From Nonomuraea rubra (lineage in GTDB: Bacteria; Actinomycetota; Actinomycetes; Streptosporangiales; Streptosporangiaceae), in contig NZ_JACHMI010000001.1 in assembly GCF_014207985.1 (NCBI RefSeq), positions 9,035,001-9,099,000 of the forward strand: a DNA stretch of 64,000 bases. Reading direction: 5' to 3'. Positions 33,840-43,166 of the stretch are shown here, piece by piece (the first letter of the stretch is position 1; the number at the start of each line of letters is the position of its first letter). The notes under the pieces are model-generated. The model was not told where the DNA came from. It worked only from the letters and a program-made list of their open reading frames with translations, and did no database searches. The position numbers and the translations under genes are program-made.

Positions 33840-35120
33840 GTGACGGGTGAGAGTGAGGGGATGCTGGGCGGGCTGCTGGAGGCCGCTCATCTGTCCGCGA
33901 TGGAGGATCTGCCGGGCCTGGTCGCCGAGTACGGCCGGTTGGCCGGCTTCTCACAGACGATGATTTACGTAGCCGACCTGCAACAGCAACTGCTGATGCC
34001 CTTGACTGGACAACACGATGTGTTCGGAGAGCGGCTCGAGCCGATCCGGATCGACGCCACCATGGCGGGGCGTGCCTTCCGCGGCGTGGAGATCGTCGAG
34101 GCGCGGCACGTGCTGGACCCCGCCGCGCCCGAGAGTGCGCGGACGTCGCCGGCGGGCGAGGGTCCGCAGCGGCTGTGGGTGCCGTTGCTGAACGGCACCG
34201 AGCGGGTCGGCGTGCTGGGGGTGACCGTGCCGAACGGCGCAGAGGGCGCCGGGCTGCTGGTCGGCCGGCTGGCCTCGCTCGTCTCGCTGCTGGTGATCAG
34301 TAAGCGTCCGCACAGCGACTCCTATGCGCGCCTGGTGCGCGCTCAGCCGATGACGCTGTCGGCTGAGGTGTTGTGGAACCTGCTCCCGCCGGGAGCTTTC
34401 GCCAACGACCACGTGGTGGTCAGTGCCGCGCTGGAGCCCGCCTACGAGGTGGGCGGAGACGCCTACGACTATGCGATCGACGGTGACACGCTGCATTTGT
34501 CGATCTTCGACGCGATGGGACACGACACCGCGGCCGGGCTGACCGCCACCATCGCCGTCGGGTCCGGTCGCACCAGCCGCCGCCAGGGCAAGGACCTGCC
34601 CGCGACGAGTCAGGCGATCGACGCGGCGATCGCCGAGCAGTTCACGGACCGCTTCGCCACGGGTGTCCTGGCCGACCTGGACCTGCGCAGCGGCCAGCTG
34701 AGCTGGGTCAACCGAGGCCATCATCCGCCCTTGGTGATCCGAGGCGGCCAACTGGTCGCCGCCTTGACTGGCGTCCCCGATCCGCCGATGGGTTTCGGCT
34801 GGGCTCTGTCCACCGGTCTCCTGCGTTACCAGCTGGAGCCCGGGGATCGGCTGCTGTTCTACACCGACGGCGTCATCGAGGCGCAGAGTCCGGACGGGGA
34901 AGTGTTCGGGCTGGAGCGCTTCATCGACTTCATCGTCCGCCGCGAGGCCGACGGCATGTCGGCGCCGGAAACGCTGCGCCGGTTGATCCAGACCGTCCTG
35001 AAGTACCAGCGCGGCCGGCTCCAGGACGATGCCACCGTGCTGACGGTCGAGTGGCGCACCGAGCGGCAACAGCGGCTCGCCTTGGGAAGCTCCGGGGCGC
35101 CGGTAGATACACCAGGCTGA
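33840..35120 (+). CDS. GAF-like PP2C/SpoIIE-type phosphatase
   Basis: 426 aa, GTG 33840; an ATG at 33861 is an alternative. N-terminal sensor region (ARHVLDPAAP, GPQRLWVPLLNGTERVGVLGVTVP is GAF-like). Catalytic domain from about 175: VLWNLLPPGAFANDHVVVSAALEPAYEVGGDAYDY, FDAMGHDTAAGL, NRGHHPPLVI, GDRLLFYTDGVIEAQSPDGE, LQDDATVLTVEW. Second RsbU-like phosphatase within 2 kb, but of the branch common in actinobacteria with VGGDAYDY rather than VVGDFFDL. Confidence 0.92.
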   Translation: MTGESEGMLGGLLEAAHLSAMEDLPGLVAEYGRLAGFSQTMIYVADLQQQLLMPLTGQHDVFGERLEPIRIDATMAGRAFRGVEIVEARHVLDPAAPESARTSPAGEGPQRLWVPLLNGTERVGVLGVTVPNGAEGAGLLVGRLASLVSLLVISKRPHSDSYARLVRAQPMTLSAEVLWNLLPPGAFANDHVVVSAALEPAYEVGGDAYDYAIDGDTLHLSIFDAMGHDTAAGLTATIAVGSGRTSRRQGKDLPATSQAIDAAIAEQFTDRFATGVLADLDLRSGQLSWVNRGHHPPLVIRGGQLVAALTGVPDPPMGFGWALSTGLLRYQLEPGDRLLFYTDGVIEAQSPDGEVFGLERFIDFIVRREADGMSAPETLRRLIQTVLKYQRGRLQDDATVLTVEWRTERQQRLALGSSGAPVDTPG

Positions 35121-35838
35121 GGGCGTCCATGAGGGCGGGAAGCCTGGCGAAGACCTCGGCTACGCGGGGATGAGCCGCGATGATGGCGATGCGATCCCCC
35201 CGGCGTCGTTCAGCACGGTACGCATGGTGATGAGTGCCTGATCACGCTGAGGTCGCAGAACGACGGCGCGTTGAGATTCAGCACGGAGGGCCACTGCGCT
35301 CCGCCACGGATCACCCTGGCTGCGCCCCCCTGGCGCCCGCCGCGGGCGGCGCACCTCTCACCGAGAGCCGCTGACCCGGCTCCAGATCCCCGCGGCGCAG
35401 GGACGATTGCTGACTGAACGTCCTTGCATGAAGCCAAGGACGGCGAGGTGAGTGATGGTGAACGCCCCGCCTGCACAAGGCTCTGGCCGGCGTCCTGAAG
35501 GTGATCGGCCCAGCCGCGTGCTTTTCCGACCGATCCGGCCTCTGTCGGGCTGCTGACCACCTGCCAGGCGCGGCCGTCGAACGGGCGCACGCAGAGTTCT
35601 CCGCCCTCCAGTCCGACGGACACCGCTGACATCACGCGCCCTTCGAACCACGCGCCAGTGGCCCGAGGCGTCCACCTTGGCAAAGCCGCTCTGGAATGGC
35701 ATCGCAAGCAATGGGCGAACAGCACCTGCACCCCCGGTCATGGGCCTGGCGCCTTCGTGAGTTTCCCGTGGCACGACCACGGGGTGGATTCATCCGTCGT
35801 GTGTGCCGCGGCTCGCGGCCTCGTGTGCGCTCTGCGGC
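35121..35838. other. Gap with a possible broken minus-strand gene
   Basis: From ATG 35632 on the minus strand MSAVSVGLEGGELCVRPFDG, RAWQVVSSPTEAGSVGKARG and WADHLQDAGQSLVQAG have GC-rich third positions and look coding. The pattern dissolves near 35465. No family recognised. The rest is featureless. Confidence 0.4.
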
Positions 35839-36438
35839 CTACCGGTGGGGACCCGTGGTTCCGCGTGGGCGTGTCAGAGGTGTACGAGCACGGACAGGCC
35901 GCTGGTCGCCGCCGAGGAGGGTGTCGAACAAGGCGTGAAAGTGCGTCATGGCCTGCCGCAGTTCCTGGATGGACACCCAGCCGCTCGTGGCGCGCCCGCT
36001 GACCTCATGGGCTTGGCGGTAGTGCTCCAGAGTGCGGCTGTGCCGCAGGGACAGCTCGGAGGCCTGCTGCGCGAAGTCCTCAGTGGCATATCCGCGCTTG
36101 GCCATGACGGCCCGCACCAGCAGATCGGCCTCGCTGACCGCGGGACCCGGCTCGTTCACGAAACGCTCCTGAACCGCGGCCCATCTGTCAGCGTAGTTGC
36201 GGCGCGCGTCGGGATCGAGCGGCTGTATGTCGAGTGGCCCTGATCGCGTTCGGCGGGTCCGCAGCTCACGCTCGGCCGCCCTGCGGTCACCCGCCGCGGC
36301 GGCAGTGCGTTCGTAGTCGGGGCCGAATCGCGCTCGCAGGCGATCTCGACGCCTGCGCACCAAGAAGAAGCCGACGGCCGGCATCACCGCCACCACCCCG
36401 ACGATGACAGCCACCCACATCACGGTCTCGGTGGACAT
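35839..36438 (-). CDS. Membrane-anchored hypothetical protein
   Basis: 199 aa, GGAGG directly before ATG 36438. One N-terminal membrane helix (VAVIVGVVAVMPAVGFFLV) followed by RRRRDRLRARFGPDYERT, so the bulk is cytosolic. Conserved core LDIQPLDPDARRNYADRWAAVQERFV and EADLLVRAVMAKRGYATEDFAQQASELSL, a family of unknown function frequent near actinobacterial stress genes. Confidence 0.8.
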   Translation of the reverse strand: MSTETVMWVAVIVGVVAVMPAVGFFLVRRRRDRLRARFGPDYERTAAAAGDRRAAERELRTRRTRSGPLDIQPLDPDARRNYADRWAAVQERFVNEPGPAVSEADLLVRAVMAKRGYATEDFAQQASELSLRHSRTLEHYRQAHEVSGRATSGWVSIQELRQAMTHFHALFDTLLGGDQRPVRARTPLTRPRGTTGPHR

Positions 36439-36651
36439 GACCGCCTCCGCTCCAGGATCACCGGCGCATCCCGCCCGAAGCCAGGTAACCGGGCACTGTC
36501 AGTCAACGCCATCGACCCGGAGACGGATATGGCCGTTTTGAGCAAAGCTCATCGGCGGAGCCGATCGCAGCTCACGCCCCTCGACGAGGGTTGAATGGTG
36601 AAGCTCTCGGCGGAACCGCCTTCCTGCGTCGCGTGGCAGTACACCTCAAGG

Positions 36652-37548
36652 TCACGGCGGACCGCGCCGAGTGGCCAGGTCGGTGACGTCCCCGGTCGTG
36701 CTGGTGGCCGCCAGCGCGGTGGCGAACAGGATGAGCTGGTTGAGCACCTTGAGGAAGAGCAGCATCGCCACCGCTCCGGTGACGACCTGGTAGGCGGGGT
36801 TGGCGGCGGTGAGGTTGAGCAGAGCTTGGCCGAGGGTCTTGAGAATCTCCAGGCCGATCGTGATGACGAGCGCCGGCCCGATCACCCGGCGCAGCGGTAG
36901 GTGCAGCCGTGGTGGCGCGGTGAGCAGCGCCATGGCCAGCAACGTGTTGACTCCGATGCCCAGCACGAACGCCGCCACCGACAGCACCCACTGGGCGGGA
37001 GCGGCCTGCACGCCCACGGTGTTCACCGCGATCCAGGTCAGCACCCACTCGGCGGCGAAGACGACGGTGAGCGACAACGAGAGCAGTATCCCGAGCCCCG
37101 CCACCACGCCCAGGTCGATGATCTGACGCAGGAAGAAGCCGCCCGGATACTCCTCCAGCCGCCAGATCGCCCTGGTCGCCGAGCGTAGGGTGTCCATCCA
37201 GAACAGGCCCGTCAGCGGCAGCACCACGCAGGCCACCAGCCCGGCCGTTCCTCCGGCGTCGCGAAGCGCCTGGACGTCCAGGCGCGGGAAGGTGTCGCTC
37301 AGGTAGCGCTGCACCTCGGCCAGCGCGGCCGGCTGATCCAGGATGCGGCCGAGGATGGCGAACCCCAGCAGGGCCAGAGCGAACGTGGCGAAGAAAGCGT
37401 AGTACGTGAGGGCGGCCGACAGCCGGCCGGCATCGGCCTGGTCGTAGCGGATCAGGGCCCGCACCATGTGATCCAGCCACCCGTGCCGGCTCCTCGCGTT
37501 CTTCCAGCCTGCCGCCATCCGGCTGGCCCAGCCCCTGAAGGCGCTCAT
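36652..37548 (-). CDS. YihY/BrkB-family membrane protein
   Basis: 298 aa, six membrane segments, opening with DAGRLSAALTYYAFFATFALALLGFAILG, the BrkB/YihY signature (the AAALAYY-like first helix). FWMDTLRSATRAIWRLEEYPGGFF and LLFLKVLNQLILFATAL follow. Inner-membrane protein of unknown transport function. Divergent from the AI-2E-type gene. Confidence 0.87.
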   Translation of the reverse strand: MSAFRGWASRMAAGWKNARSRHGWLDHMVRALIRYDQADAGRLSAALTYYAFFATFALALLGFAILGRILDQPAALAEVQRYLSDTFPRLDVQALRDAGGTAGLVACVVLPLTGLFWMDTLRSATRAIWRLEEYPGGFFLRQIIDLGVVAGLGILLSLSLTVVFAAEWVLTWIAVNTVGVQAAPAQWVLSVAAFVLGIGVNTLLAMALLTAPPRLHLPLRRVIGPALVITIGLEILKTLGQALLNLTAANPAYQVVTGAVAMLLFLKVLNQLILFATALAATSTTGDVTDLATRRGPP

Positions 37549-37752
37549 GGCCGAGGCCGGTACGTCGGCGGAATGCGGCCGTGAGCGCGCGCCGCGGTCG
37601 TCTCACAGAAGATGGCTCACCGTGCCGTCATGAAAGCTGGTAGAGGAGGGATAACCCTACCCATAACGCGCACTCTATTTCTCCGAACGTTTCCCTGCGC
37701 CTTGAAGCCTCAAGGCGTGCCTATCTCCGGCCGGTGGGGAAGGTTCCCGTGC

Positions 37753-38892
37753 ATGGATCCACCTCAGGAGCACCTGTTGCGGTTAGTGCCTGCGACCTTG
37801 GCGAGGATGGCCGCGTGGTGCGCGTGTCTGATCGTCATCGGCGTCGTGGCCAACTACGTGTTCGGCTTCGTGGCGGCGATGCGCATCGTCGCCCTGCCGG
37901 TGGCGGTGGCCCTGCTGCTGACCGCGCTGCTGTTCCCGCTCACCCGGCGCCTGCGCGCGTCCGGCCTGCGGGCGATCTACGCCACCTGGATCACCATGCT
38001 CGTCGCCCTCGCTGCCTTGAGCGGGACGGGCTGGATCATCGGCGTCCGGGCCAACGCGGAGTTCCCCGGCCTGGTGACCCAGGTCAGGCAGACGGCCAAG
38101 ACGGTGGAGGGCTGGCTCTATACCGGCCCGCTGAACCTGGAGCCCATCCAGCTCAGCGGCTGGGTGGACGAGATCGCCACGTTCGTCACCGAGCGGCAGC
38201 AGCAGATCACCTCGACGGTTCTCGCGGGCACCGTGGTGGTGGTCGAGGTGCTGGCCTCGATCGTGCTCCTGCTGTTCGTGACGTTCTTCCTGCTCAAGGA
38301 TGGTGACCGGATCTGGTCCTGGTTCCTCAAGGGGTTCGGCCGGATGGCGCCACGGGTCGATCGGGCCGGGCGGACCGCCTGGGCCACGCTGTCCCACTAC
38401 GTGCAGGGCACTGTGGCCGTAGCCGCGGTGCACGGCGTGCTCATGGGTGTGGTGCTGGCCATCATGGGCGTCCCGCTGTGGGCGGCACTGGCCGTGCTGA
38501 TCTTCCTGGCCGGCTTCATCCCGATCGTCGGCATCCTCTTCGCCGGCGCGGTCGCGACGCTGGTCACGCTCGGCGCGAAGGGCCCGATCTACGCGCTGAT
38601 CTTCATCGGCATCCTGATCGTCGAGCAGCAACTGGAGAACCACGTGCTCCAGCCGCTGATCGTCGGCCGGGTGCTGCACTTCCACCCGCTCGCGATCATT
38701 ATCGTGCTGGCAGTCGGCGGCATCCTGGCAGGGATCGCGGGCGCGGTCGTGGCCGTGCCGATCACCGCCATTCTCTACCGGGCCGTGCCAGAGCTCTTCA
38801 AGGACGATCCGATCCCCCTCCCGGCAGGACCGGTCCCGAGACCACCGGCGCAGGCCGTACCTCCTGAGAAGCAACCCAAGCAGAAGGATTGA
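37753..38892 (+). CDS. AI-2E-type transporter family protein
   Basis: 379 aa from ATG 37753 (GGGGAAGG upstream). Eight hydrophobic segments; FVTFFLLKDGDRIW and the LAGFIPIVGILFAGAVATLVTLG / ENHVLQPLIVGRVLHFHPLAIIIVLAVGG stretch are family hallmarks. Despite the name, members mostly act as efflux or Na+/H+ antiporter-like proteins. C-terminal tail proline-rich and cytosolic. Confidence 0.88.
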   Translation: MDPPQEHLLRLVPATLARMAAWCACLIVIGVVANYVFGFVAAMRIVALPVAVALLLTALLFPLTRRLRASGLRAIYATWITMLVALAALSGTGWIIGVRANAEFPGLVTQVRQTAKTVEGWLYTGPLNLEPIQLSGWVDEIATFVTERQQQITSTVLAGTVVVVEVLASIVLLLFVTFFLLKDGDRIWSWFLKGFGRMAPRVDRAGRTAWATLSHYVQGTVAVAAVHGVLMGVVLAIMGVPLWAALAVLIFLAGFIPIVGILFAGAVATLVTLGAKGPIYALIFIGILIVEQQLENHVLQPLIVGRVLHFHPLAIIIVLAVGGILAGIAGAVVAVPITAILYRAVPELFKDDPIPLPAGPVPRPPAQAVPPEKQPKQKD

Positions 38893-39134
38893 CGGGCTCA
38901 GAGGCGGGTGGAGGCACGCTCGCGGCGGGCGCAGGTGGCGCCCGGGCCGTGGCGGGCTCACGCGGGACGCGCGCATGCCAGCTCGTTGTGGGTGTTCGTA
39001 CTGGCGCCGTTCGCGGCAACGGGCACCTGCTTCATCGCCGGAGCGCGCGTGGGCGTCGCCGGCCGGGGAAGGGCGGGGAAGGGCGGGCTGCCGTCACAGC
39101 TCGCCTCGGCGGGCTTGCGGGTGGCCGGGGCCGG

Positions 39135-39458
39135 TCACGCCATGATCGGGAAGCGGTGGTCCAGGCCGGCGGTGCGCAGCAGCCGGGCCATGAACGGGGG
39201 AAGGCCGGTCAGGGCCAGCGTGATGCCCTGGGCCCGGGCACGGCCTTGCACGCCGACCAGCACGCCGAGCCCGCCGGGCCCGCAGAAGGTGACCCGGGAC
39301 AGGTCCAGGACGAGCAGGTCGCTGCTGTGCGCGAGGGTGTTGATCAGTCGCTGGCGCAGCTGCGCTGTGGTGAAGAGGCCGATGTTCCCGGACAGCCGCA
39401 CGAGGGTCGGCACCGGGGCGGTCGCCCCGGCGAGTGGGGCGATGTCGATGACGGTCAT
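39135..39458 (-). CDS. STAS-domain protein with altered phosphorylation loop
   Basis: 107 aa, GAGGAAA before ATG 39458. STAS fold: TLVRLSGNIGLFTTAQLRQRLINTL, LLVLDLSRVTFCGPGGLGVLVGVQGRAR. In anti-anti-sigma factors the loop is D-S-S-G with a phosphorylated Ser; here it reads C-G-P-G-G with no Ser or Thr. It may therefore be constitutively active or bind something else. Close to two RsbU-like phosphatases. Confidence 0.85.
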   Translation of the reverse strand: MTVIDIAPLAGATAPVPTLVRLSGNIGLFTTAQLRQRLINTLAHSSDLLVLDLSRVTFCGPGGLGVLVGVQGRARAQGITLALTGLPPFMARLLRTAGLDHRFPIMA

Positions 39459-39649
39459 GAAGGTTTCCTCACTGGAGAAGCCGAATGGACGGGATGCCTG
39501 CCGGCCGGAGAGATCGGGCCGCCGCCAGTAAGGGCGGTGCCTGGACCGCTCGATCCGGCCGGCAGGCGGCACGTGGGTCACACCGGTGCCGACGGTCGGT
39601 TGGTGGAGGTGGCCGTCTCCTGCCGAGGAGAGACCCCGGCCTCGTGGTC

Positions 39650-40180
39650 TCAGTCGGCTGAGCTGCCGGCGGTCACCGTACGGAGGGTCGGGCGCGCCGC
39701 GGGTCGGGATGGCAGGGTCGCCAGGTTGAGGATGTCGTCGGGCGTCAGGCCGGCGGTGTCCTGGGTGGCGAGTTTGAGCGTGGCCTGCGCAGCGTCGGCG
39801 GCGGTGCCCGAGGGGATGATCAGCAAGACGACCGGCTCTCCGGCGGCGAAGCTGAGAGTGATCAGGCGCGGGTCGGTGTGGCGTGACCAGCTGATGCGGA
39901 TCTGGCGGCCGCGAGCGGGGATGCGGCGAGGGAGGCTCTGCCACGTGTCGCCATGGACGCTGATGCCGAGCGTGACGCGATCAAGCAGCCGGTCGACGGC
40001 GGCGATGAGGCCAGGCAGTTCGGCGGCCGCATCGCGGGAGTAGGGCCACCAGGCCCCGTTCACCACGGCGCGCCGATTCGGCACCGGGTGGAGGCTGAGC
40101 CGTAGCGCGGAATCGGCGCGGGGGATCGCCGATGAGGCGGAGCTGAGCGGTGCGGGCTGAGAAAGAAGTGTCAGCGTCAT
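39650..40180 (-). CDS. DUF5994 protein
   Basis: 176 aa. NGAWWPYSRDAAAELPGLIAAVDRLLDRV, WQSLPRRIPARGRQIRISW, LITLSFAAGEPVVLLIIPSGTAADAA: DUF5994. Unknown function. A paralogue with the same layout lies at 45509. It shares strand and neighbourhood with the STAS gene (190 nt downstream). Confidence 0.85.
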   Translation of the reverse strand: MTLTLLSQPAPLSSASSAIPRADSALRLSLHPVPNRRAVVNGAWWPYSRDAAAELPGLIAAVDRLLDRVTLGISVHGDTWQSLPRRIPARGRQIRISWSRHTDPRLITLSFAAGEPVVLLIIPSGTAADAAQATLKLATQDTAGLTPDDILNLATLPSRPAARPTLRTVTAGSSAD

Positions 40181-40506
40181 GTCGCCTACCCTGTCCAGGC
40201 CCCAAGAGGCCGGTGGTGGTTCGCCGCGGGTGACGCAGACCTGAATGCCAACGCTCGAAAAATCCTCGGTATTTTCATTCTACCTCATACCTTCCGAAAT
40301 CATGCGGTTCCGGAAGTGCGCTGGCGCCATTTCCTCCCCGTTCGATGAGAAAGCTGATCACAGCAGGATCGCGATGTCGGGGTTTTCGATCGATGACGTG
40401 AAGAGCTACGTCGCCGAGGTGGTGCGCCGATACCACACGACGATCCGATCTCCCTGACGGCGGCTCAACTTCGGGCAGCAAGCCCTACCGGGAGCAGGCT
40501 CGCCGG
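40181..40506. other. AT-richer gap with small reading frames
   Basis: The stretch 40240-40330 is unusually AT-rich for this window. A plus-strand frame ending 40457 contains FSIDDVKSYVAEVVRRYHTT but has no recognised family. Probably promoter and leader of the DUF5994 gene plus decayed sequence. Confidence 0.35.
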
Positions 40507-40800
40507 TCAGCGGTTCCGGCGGCGGCGCCGATTGGCCAGGCGGCGGAGCTGGGCGATGCGGGCGGTGCCGAGCACCAGGGTGACCAGGATCCCCGCTGAG
40601 CGTGGCGATCAGCATCGCGACCGCGAGCGGCAGGGTGCCGTGTACTCAGGAAGGACACCTGCGTGGCGGTGGTGTTCTGCGGCATGAAGGCGATGAAGGC
40701 GACGGACACGAGCGCGGCGGCCCACACGCCCGCCCAGGCCACGCTGGTGCGGGTGTGCCCGGCGCGCCAGGCGGGCGATCACCACAGTGGCCGGCCAGGC
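40507..40800 (-). pseudogene. LapA-domain membrane protein, multiply frameshifted
   Basis: Three frames together spell a LapA-type protein: TRTSVAWAGVWAAALVSVAF and FIAFMPQNTTATQVSFL in one, GTLPLAVAMLIATL in the next, GILVTLVLGTARIAQLRRL plus an arginine-rich tail and TGA 40507 in the third. Two membrane helices with the F.PQNT..V loop are the family pattern. Two frameshifts make it non-functional. Confidence 0.6.
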
Positions 40801-41163
40801 GGTCAGCGCCACACCAGCAAGGCTGATATGAAATACCCGCGCTGTGATGCGAGAATATTGGGGCACATCACCGCACAGGCCGAACTTTTCGCGATGTGCG
40901 ATTGATGATCAGCTCTTGTCGCAAATCACATCGTCACTGGAGAATTCGATCGCGCCCGGCCCCGTGTTCGCCGCGACGGCCTGGGCATCGGCGGAAGACA
41001 GACCAGTACCCGAGGAAGAACGGCGACGAGCCCGCAGCCTCGCAATCGCCGCAGCTGATGAGGCTAGCTGGGATTGCGTGTTTCCGCCGAGCCGGCTGAG
41101 CACCTTGACTGGTAAGTGACCAGTCGGCGCACCTTGCGTCGCTGTCACCGTGAGGGGGTCGTG
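40801..41163. other. Gap upstream of zf-UBP gene
   Basis: Open frames on both strands, none recognised. It holds the promoter region of the zf-UBP/desaturase operon. Confidence 0.35.
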
Positions 41164-41475
41164 ATGACCCTGGACGCACAAGGAACGGACGCGACCGACC
41201 GTGCAGGCCTGAATGGTCAGGCCCCGCGCTGCGATCACATCGACCAGCTCCCCCAGGTGCAGTATGGACCGGCCGAGTGCAAGGAATGTCTGACCCTCGA
41301 CCGGCCCTGGACGCGCCTGCTGGTGTGCCTGATTTGTGGCTGGGTGGCCTGTTCCGACGACTCACAGGGCGGGCACGCCCGCGCCCACTACGAGGAGACC
41401 GACCATCCGGTCGTCGCCACCCTGGAATCGAGATCGACCTGGCGCTGGTGTTACGTGCACCGCCGCACCGTATGA
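41164..41475 (+). CDS. UBP-type zinc finger protein
   Basis: 103 aa, ATG 41164 with GAGGGGG upstream. CDHIDQLPQ, CKECL, LVCLICGWVACSDDSQGGHARAHYEETDHPVV: the Cys/His set of a zf-UBP domain, common in actinobacteria as a single-domain protein. Ubiquitin is absent, so the ligand is unknown. The desaturase gene follows after 18 nt; the two are an operon. Confidence 0.87.
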   Translation: MTLDAQGTDATDRAGLNGQAPRCDHIDQLPQVQYGPAECKECLTLDRPWTRLLVCLICGWVACSDDSQGGHARAHYEETDHPVVATLESRSTWRWCYVHRRTV

Positions 41476-41493
41476 ACGAGACGCAGGAGACCC

Positions 41494-42495
41494 ATGACCA
41501 TTTCCGAACAGGCGGTGCAACACCGTCAGGACTACGACGGCGCATCGCCCTTCCCCGGGGCAGAAGAACACGCTCCAGCAGGCAGGCTCCAGGTAGGACT
41601 GACCGCGACGATCGTGGTGGTGCCGTTCGTCGCGCTCGGCGTCGCGATCGCCCTGGCGTGGGGGCAGGGCGTCACACTCACCGATCTGCTGCTCGCCGCC
41701 GTCCTGTACGTGGTCACCGGTCTGGGGGTGACGGTCGGCTTCCATCGGCTGCTCACGCATGCCTCCTTCACCGCCCGGCCCTGGCTGCGCGTGGTGCTGG
41801 CGGTCGCCGGGTCGATGGCCTTCCAGGGCAACGTCGTGGACTGGGTGGCGGTGCATCGCCGCCATCACGCCTTCACCGACCGGCCGGGCGATCCGCACTC
41901 CCCCTACCGGTACGGCACGGGACTGCGCGGGCAGCTTCGGGGGCTTGCCCACGCCCACCTGGGCTGGCTGTTCGCCGACGACCCGACCCCCGCCGAACGC
42001 TACGCCCCGGACCTGCTGGCGGATCCCGCCATGAGACGAGTGGCACGCGCTTTCCCGGCGCTGTGCGCGCTGTCGCTGGCGCTGCCGTTCCTGGCCGGCT
42101 GGGCGATCACCGGCACCCTGTACGGCGCCCTGACCGCCTTCCTGTGGGCCGGCCTGATCCGCATCGCGCTCCTCCAGCACGTCACCTGGAGCGTCAACTC
42201 CCTGTGCCATGTCATCGGCGCACGGCCCTTCAAGACCCGCCGTCACGACCGCTCGACGAACCTGTGGCCGCTGGCCCTGCTGTCCTTCGGCGAAAGCTGG
42301 CACAACGGCCACCACAGCGAGCCGAGCTGCGCCCGGCACGGCCTGAACCGGGGCCAGTTCGACCCGTCCGCAGCCGTGATCGGCCTGTTCGAGCGGCTCG
42401 GCTGGGCGGGCAAGGTGCACTGGCCCGACCCCGAACGGATCCAGCGCCGTCGCGCCGGCCCACAGAGGCAAGCCCACGCGCCGACCGGAGACTGA
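41494..42495 (+). CDS. Acyl-CoA/fatty acid desaturase
   Basis: 333 aa, membrane-bound desaturase with three histidine boxes: HRLLTH, HRRHH (in DWVAVHRRHHAFTD) and HNGHH (in GESWHNGHHSEP), plus four membrane segments. Di-iron enzyme of the delta-9 type that adds double bonds to acyl chains with O2. In this setting it points to membrane adaptation to cold or envelope stress. Confidence 0.92.
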   Translation: MTISEQAVQHRQDYDGASPFPGAEEHAPAGRLQVGLTATIVVVPFVALGVAIALAWGQGVTLTDLLLAAVLYVVTGLGVTVGFHRLLTHASFTARPWLRVVLAVAGSMAFQGNVVDWVAVHRRHHAFTDRPGDPHSPYRYGTGLRGQLRGLAHAHLGWLFADDPTPAERYAPDLLADPAMRRVARAFPALCALSLALPFLAGWAITGTLYGALTAFLWAGLIRIALLQHVTWSVNSLCHVIGARPFKTRRHDRSTNLWPLALLSFGESWHNGHHSEPSCARHGLNRGQFDPSAAVIGLFERLGWAGKVHWPDPERIQRRRAGPQRQAHAPTGD

Positions 42496-42555
42496 TCGAT
42501 GAGCCTGTCGGTTCCGCTGCCAACCGGTCCCGTTCCATGGACAAAGAGGAATCAC

Positions 42556-42600
42556 ATGGTCGCGGTCCTTGGGATACACCGCGCTCATCGGTTCCGGTGA
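42556..42600 (+). CDS. 14-codon mini-ORF ending inside a hairpin
   Basis: AGAGGA stands five bases before ATG 42556; the frame reads MVAVLGIHRAHRFR and its TGA (42598-42600) falls at the tip of the 42590-42611 stem-loop. A ribosome on this frame would melt the hairpin. Could be a leader peptide; could be chance. Confidence 0.3.
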   Translation: MVAVLGIHRAHRFR

Positions 42601-42611
42601 TAACCGGAACC
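42590..42611 (+). terminator. Stem-loop after the desaturase gene
   Basis: GGTTCCGGT, loop GATA, then ACCGGAACC: a 9-bp perfect stem followed by GCCCTTT. Likely intrinsic terminator of the zf-UBP/desaturase operon, or an attenuator ahead of the CsbD gene. Confidence 0.6.
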
Positions 42612-42699
42612 GCCCTTTGCTCATTTCCCCCGACCAGTGCGGTGCGGACACTGGGAGTCCAAACCGCCTGACCGCGGCGGAGCAGTGAGGAAGATCGCG

Positions 42700-42873
42700 A
42701 TGAGCCTACAGTGGGAGATCAGCAACAAGGTCCAGATCGTCAAGCGCTGGGCCAGGCAGCGCTTCGGCCGCGTCAACGGCAACCGGCCTCGGCAGATCGC
42801 GGGCAAGAGCGATCAGACTGCGGGCAGGCTGAAGCAGACCGGCGGGAAGACCGGCGACGCCGGTAAGCGCTGA
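42700..42873 (+). CDS. CsbD-like stress protein
   Basis: 57 aa, GAGGAAG before ATG 42700. KRWARQRFGRVNGNRPRQIAG then SDQTAGRLKQTGGKTGDAGKR, the short glycine/lysine-rich helical pattern of CsbD, a general-stress protein. No catalytic function is known for the family. Confidence 0.75.
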   Translation: MSLQWEISNKVQIVKRWARQRFGRVNGNRPRQIAGKSDQTAGRLKQTGGKTGDAGKR

Positions 42874-43166
42874 TCCCGCTTCGACAGCCCGCCCGGCGGG
42901 TCCTGCGTCCCGAGTTGGGATCCCGCCTGAACCTCGGCGGACTCCACAATGACCCCATCCGACGGACCCCATCGTCTCCGCGGCGGTGACGATCCTGGCC
43001 GCCCCCCTCAACTGCCTCGGCATGAATCCGAAGATCGCCTGCCACACACCTCAGTCCAGCGCATGGGGTCAGGCCCGCCTCCAGAACTTCACTCGCTCAC
43101 GAGGCACCCTAGAGTGGGAGACGACGGCCCGGAACGGCGTCGCCCGGACAGAGAGGGGTGGCGGGC

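Noticed and set aside
35358..35780. 141-codon minus-strand frame between the phosphatase and the membrane-anchored protein
   Set aside because: Arginine-rich composition typical of a shadow frame; the neighbouring frame from 35632 is the better, though still weak, coding candidate.
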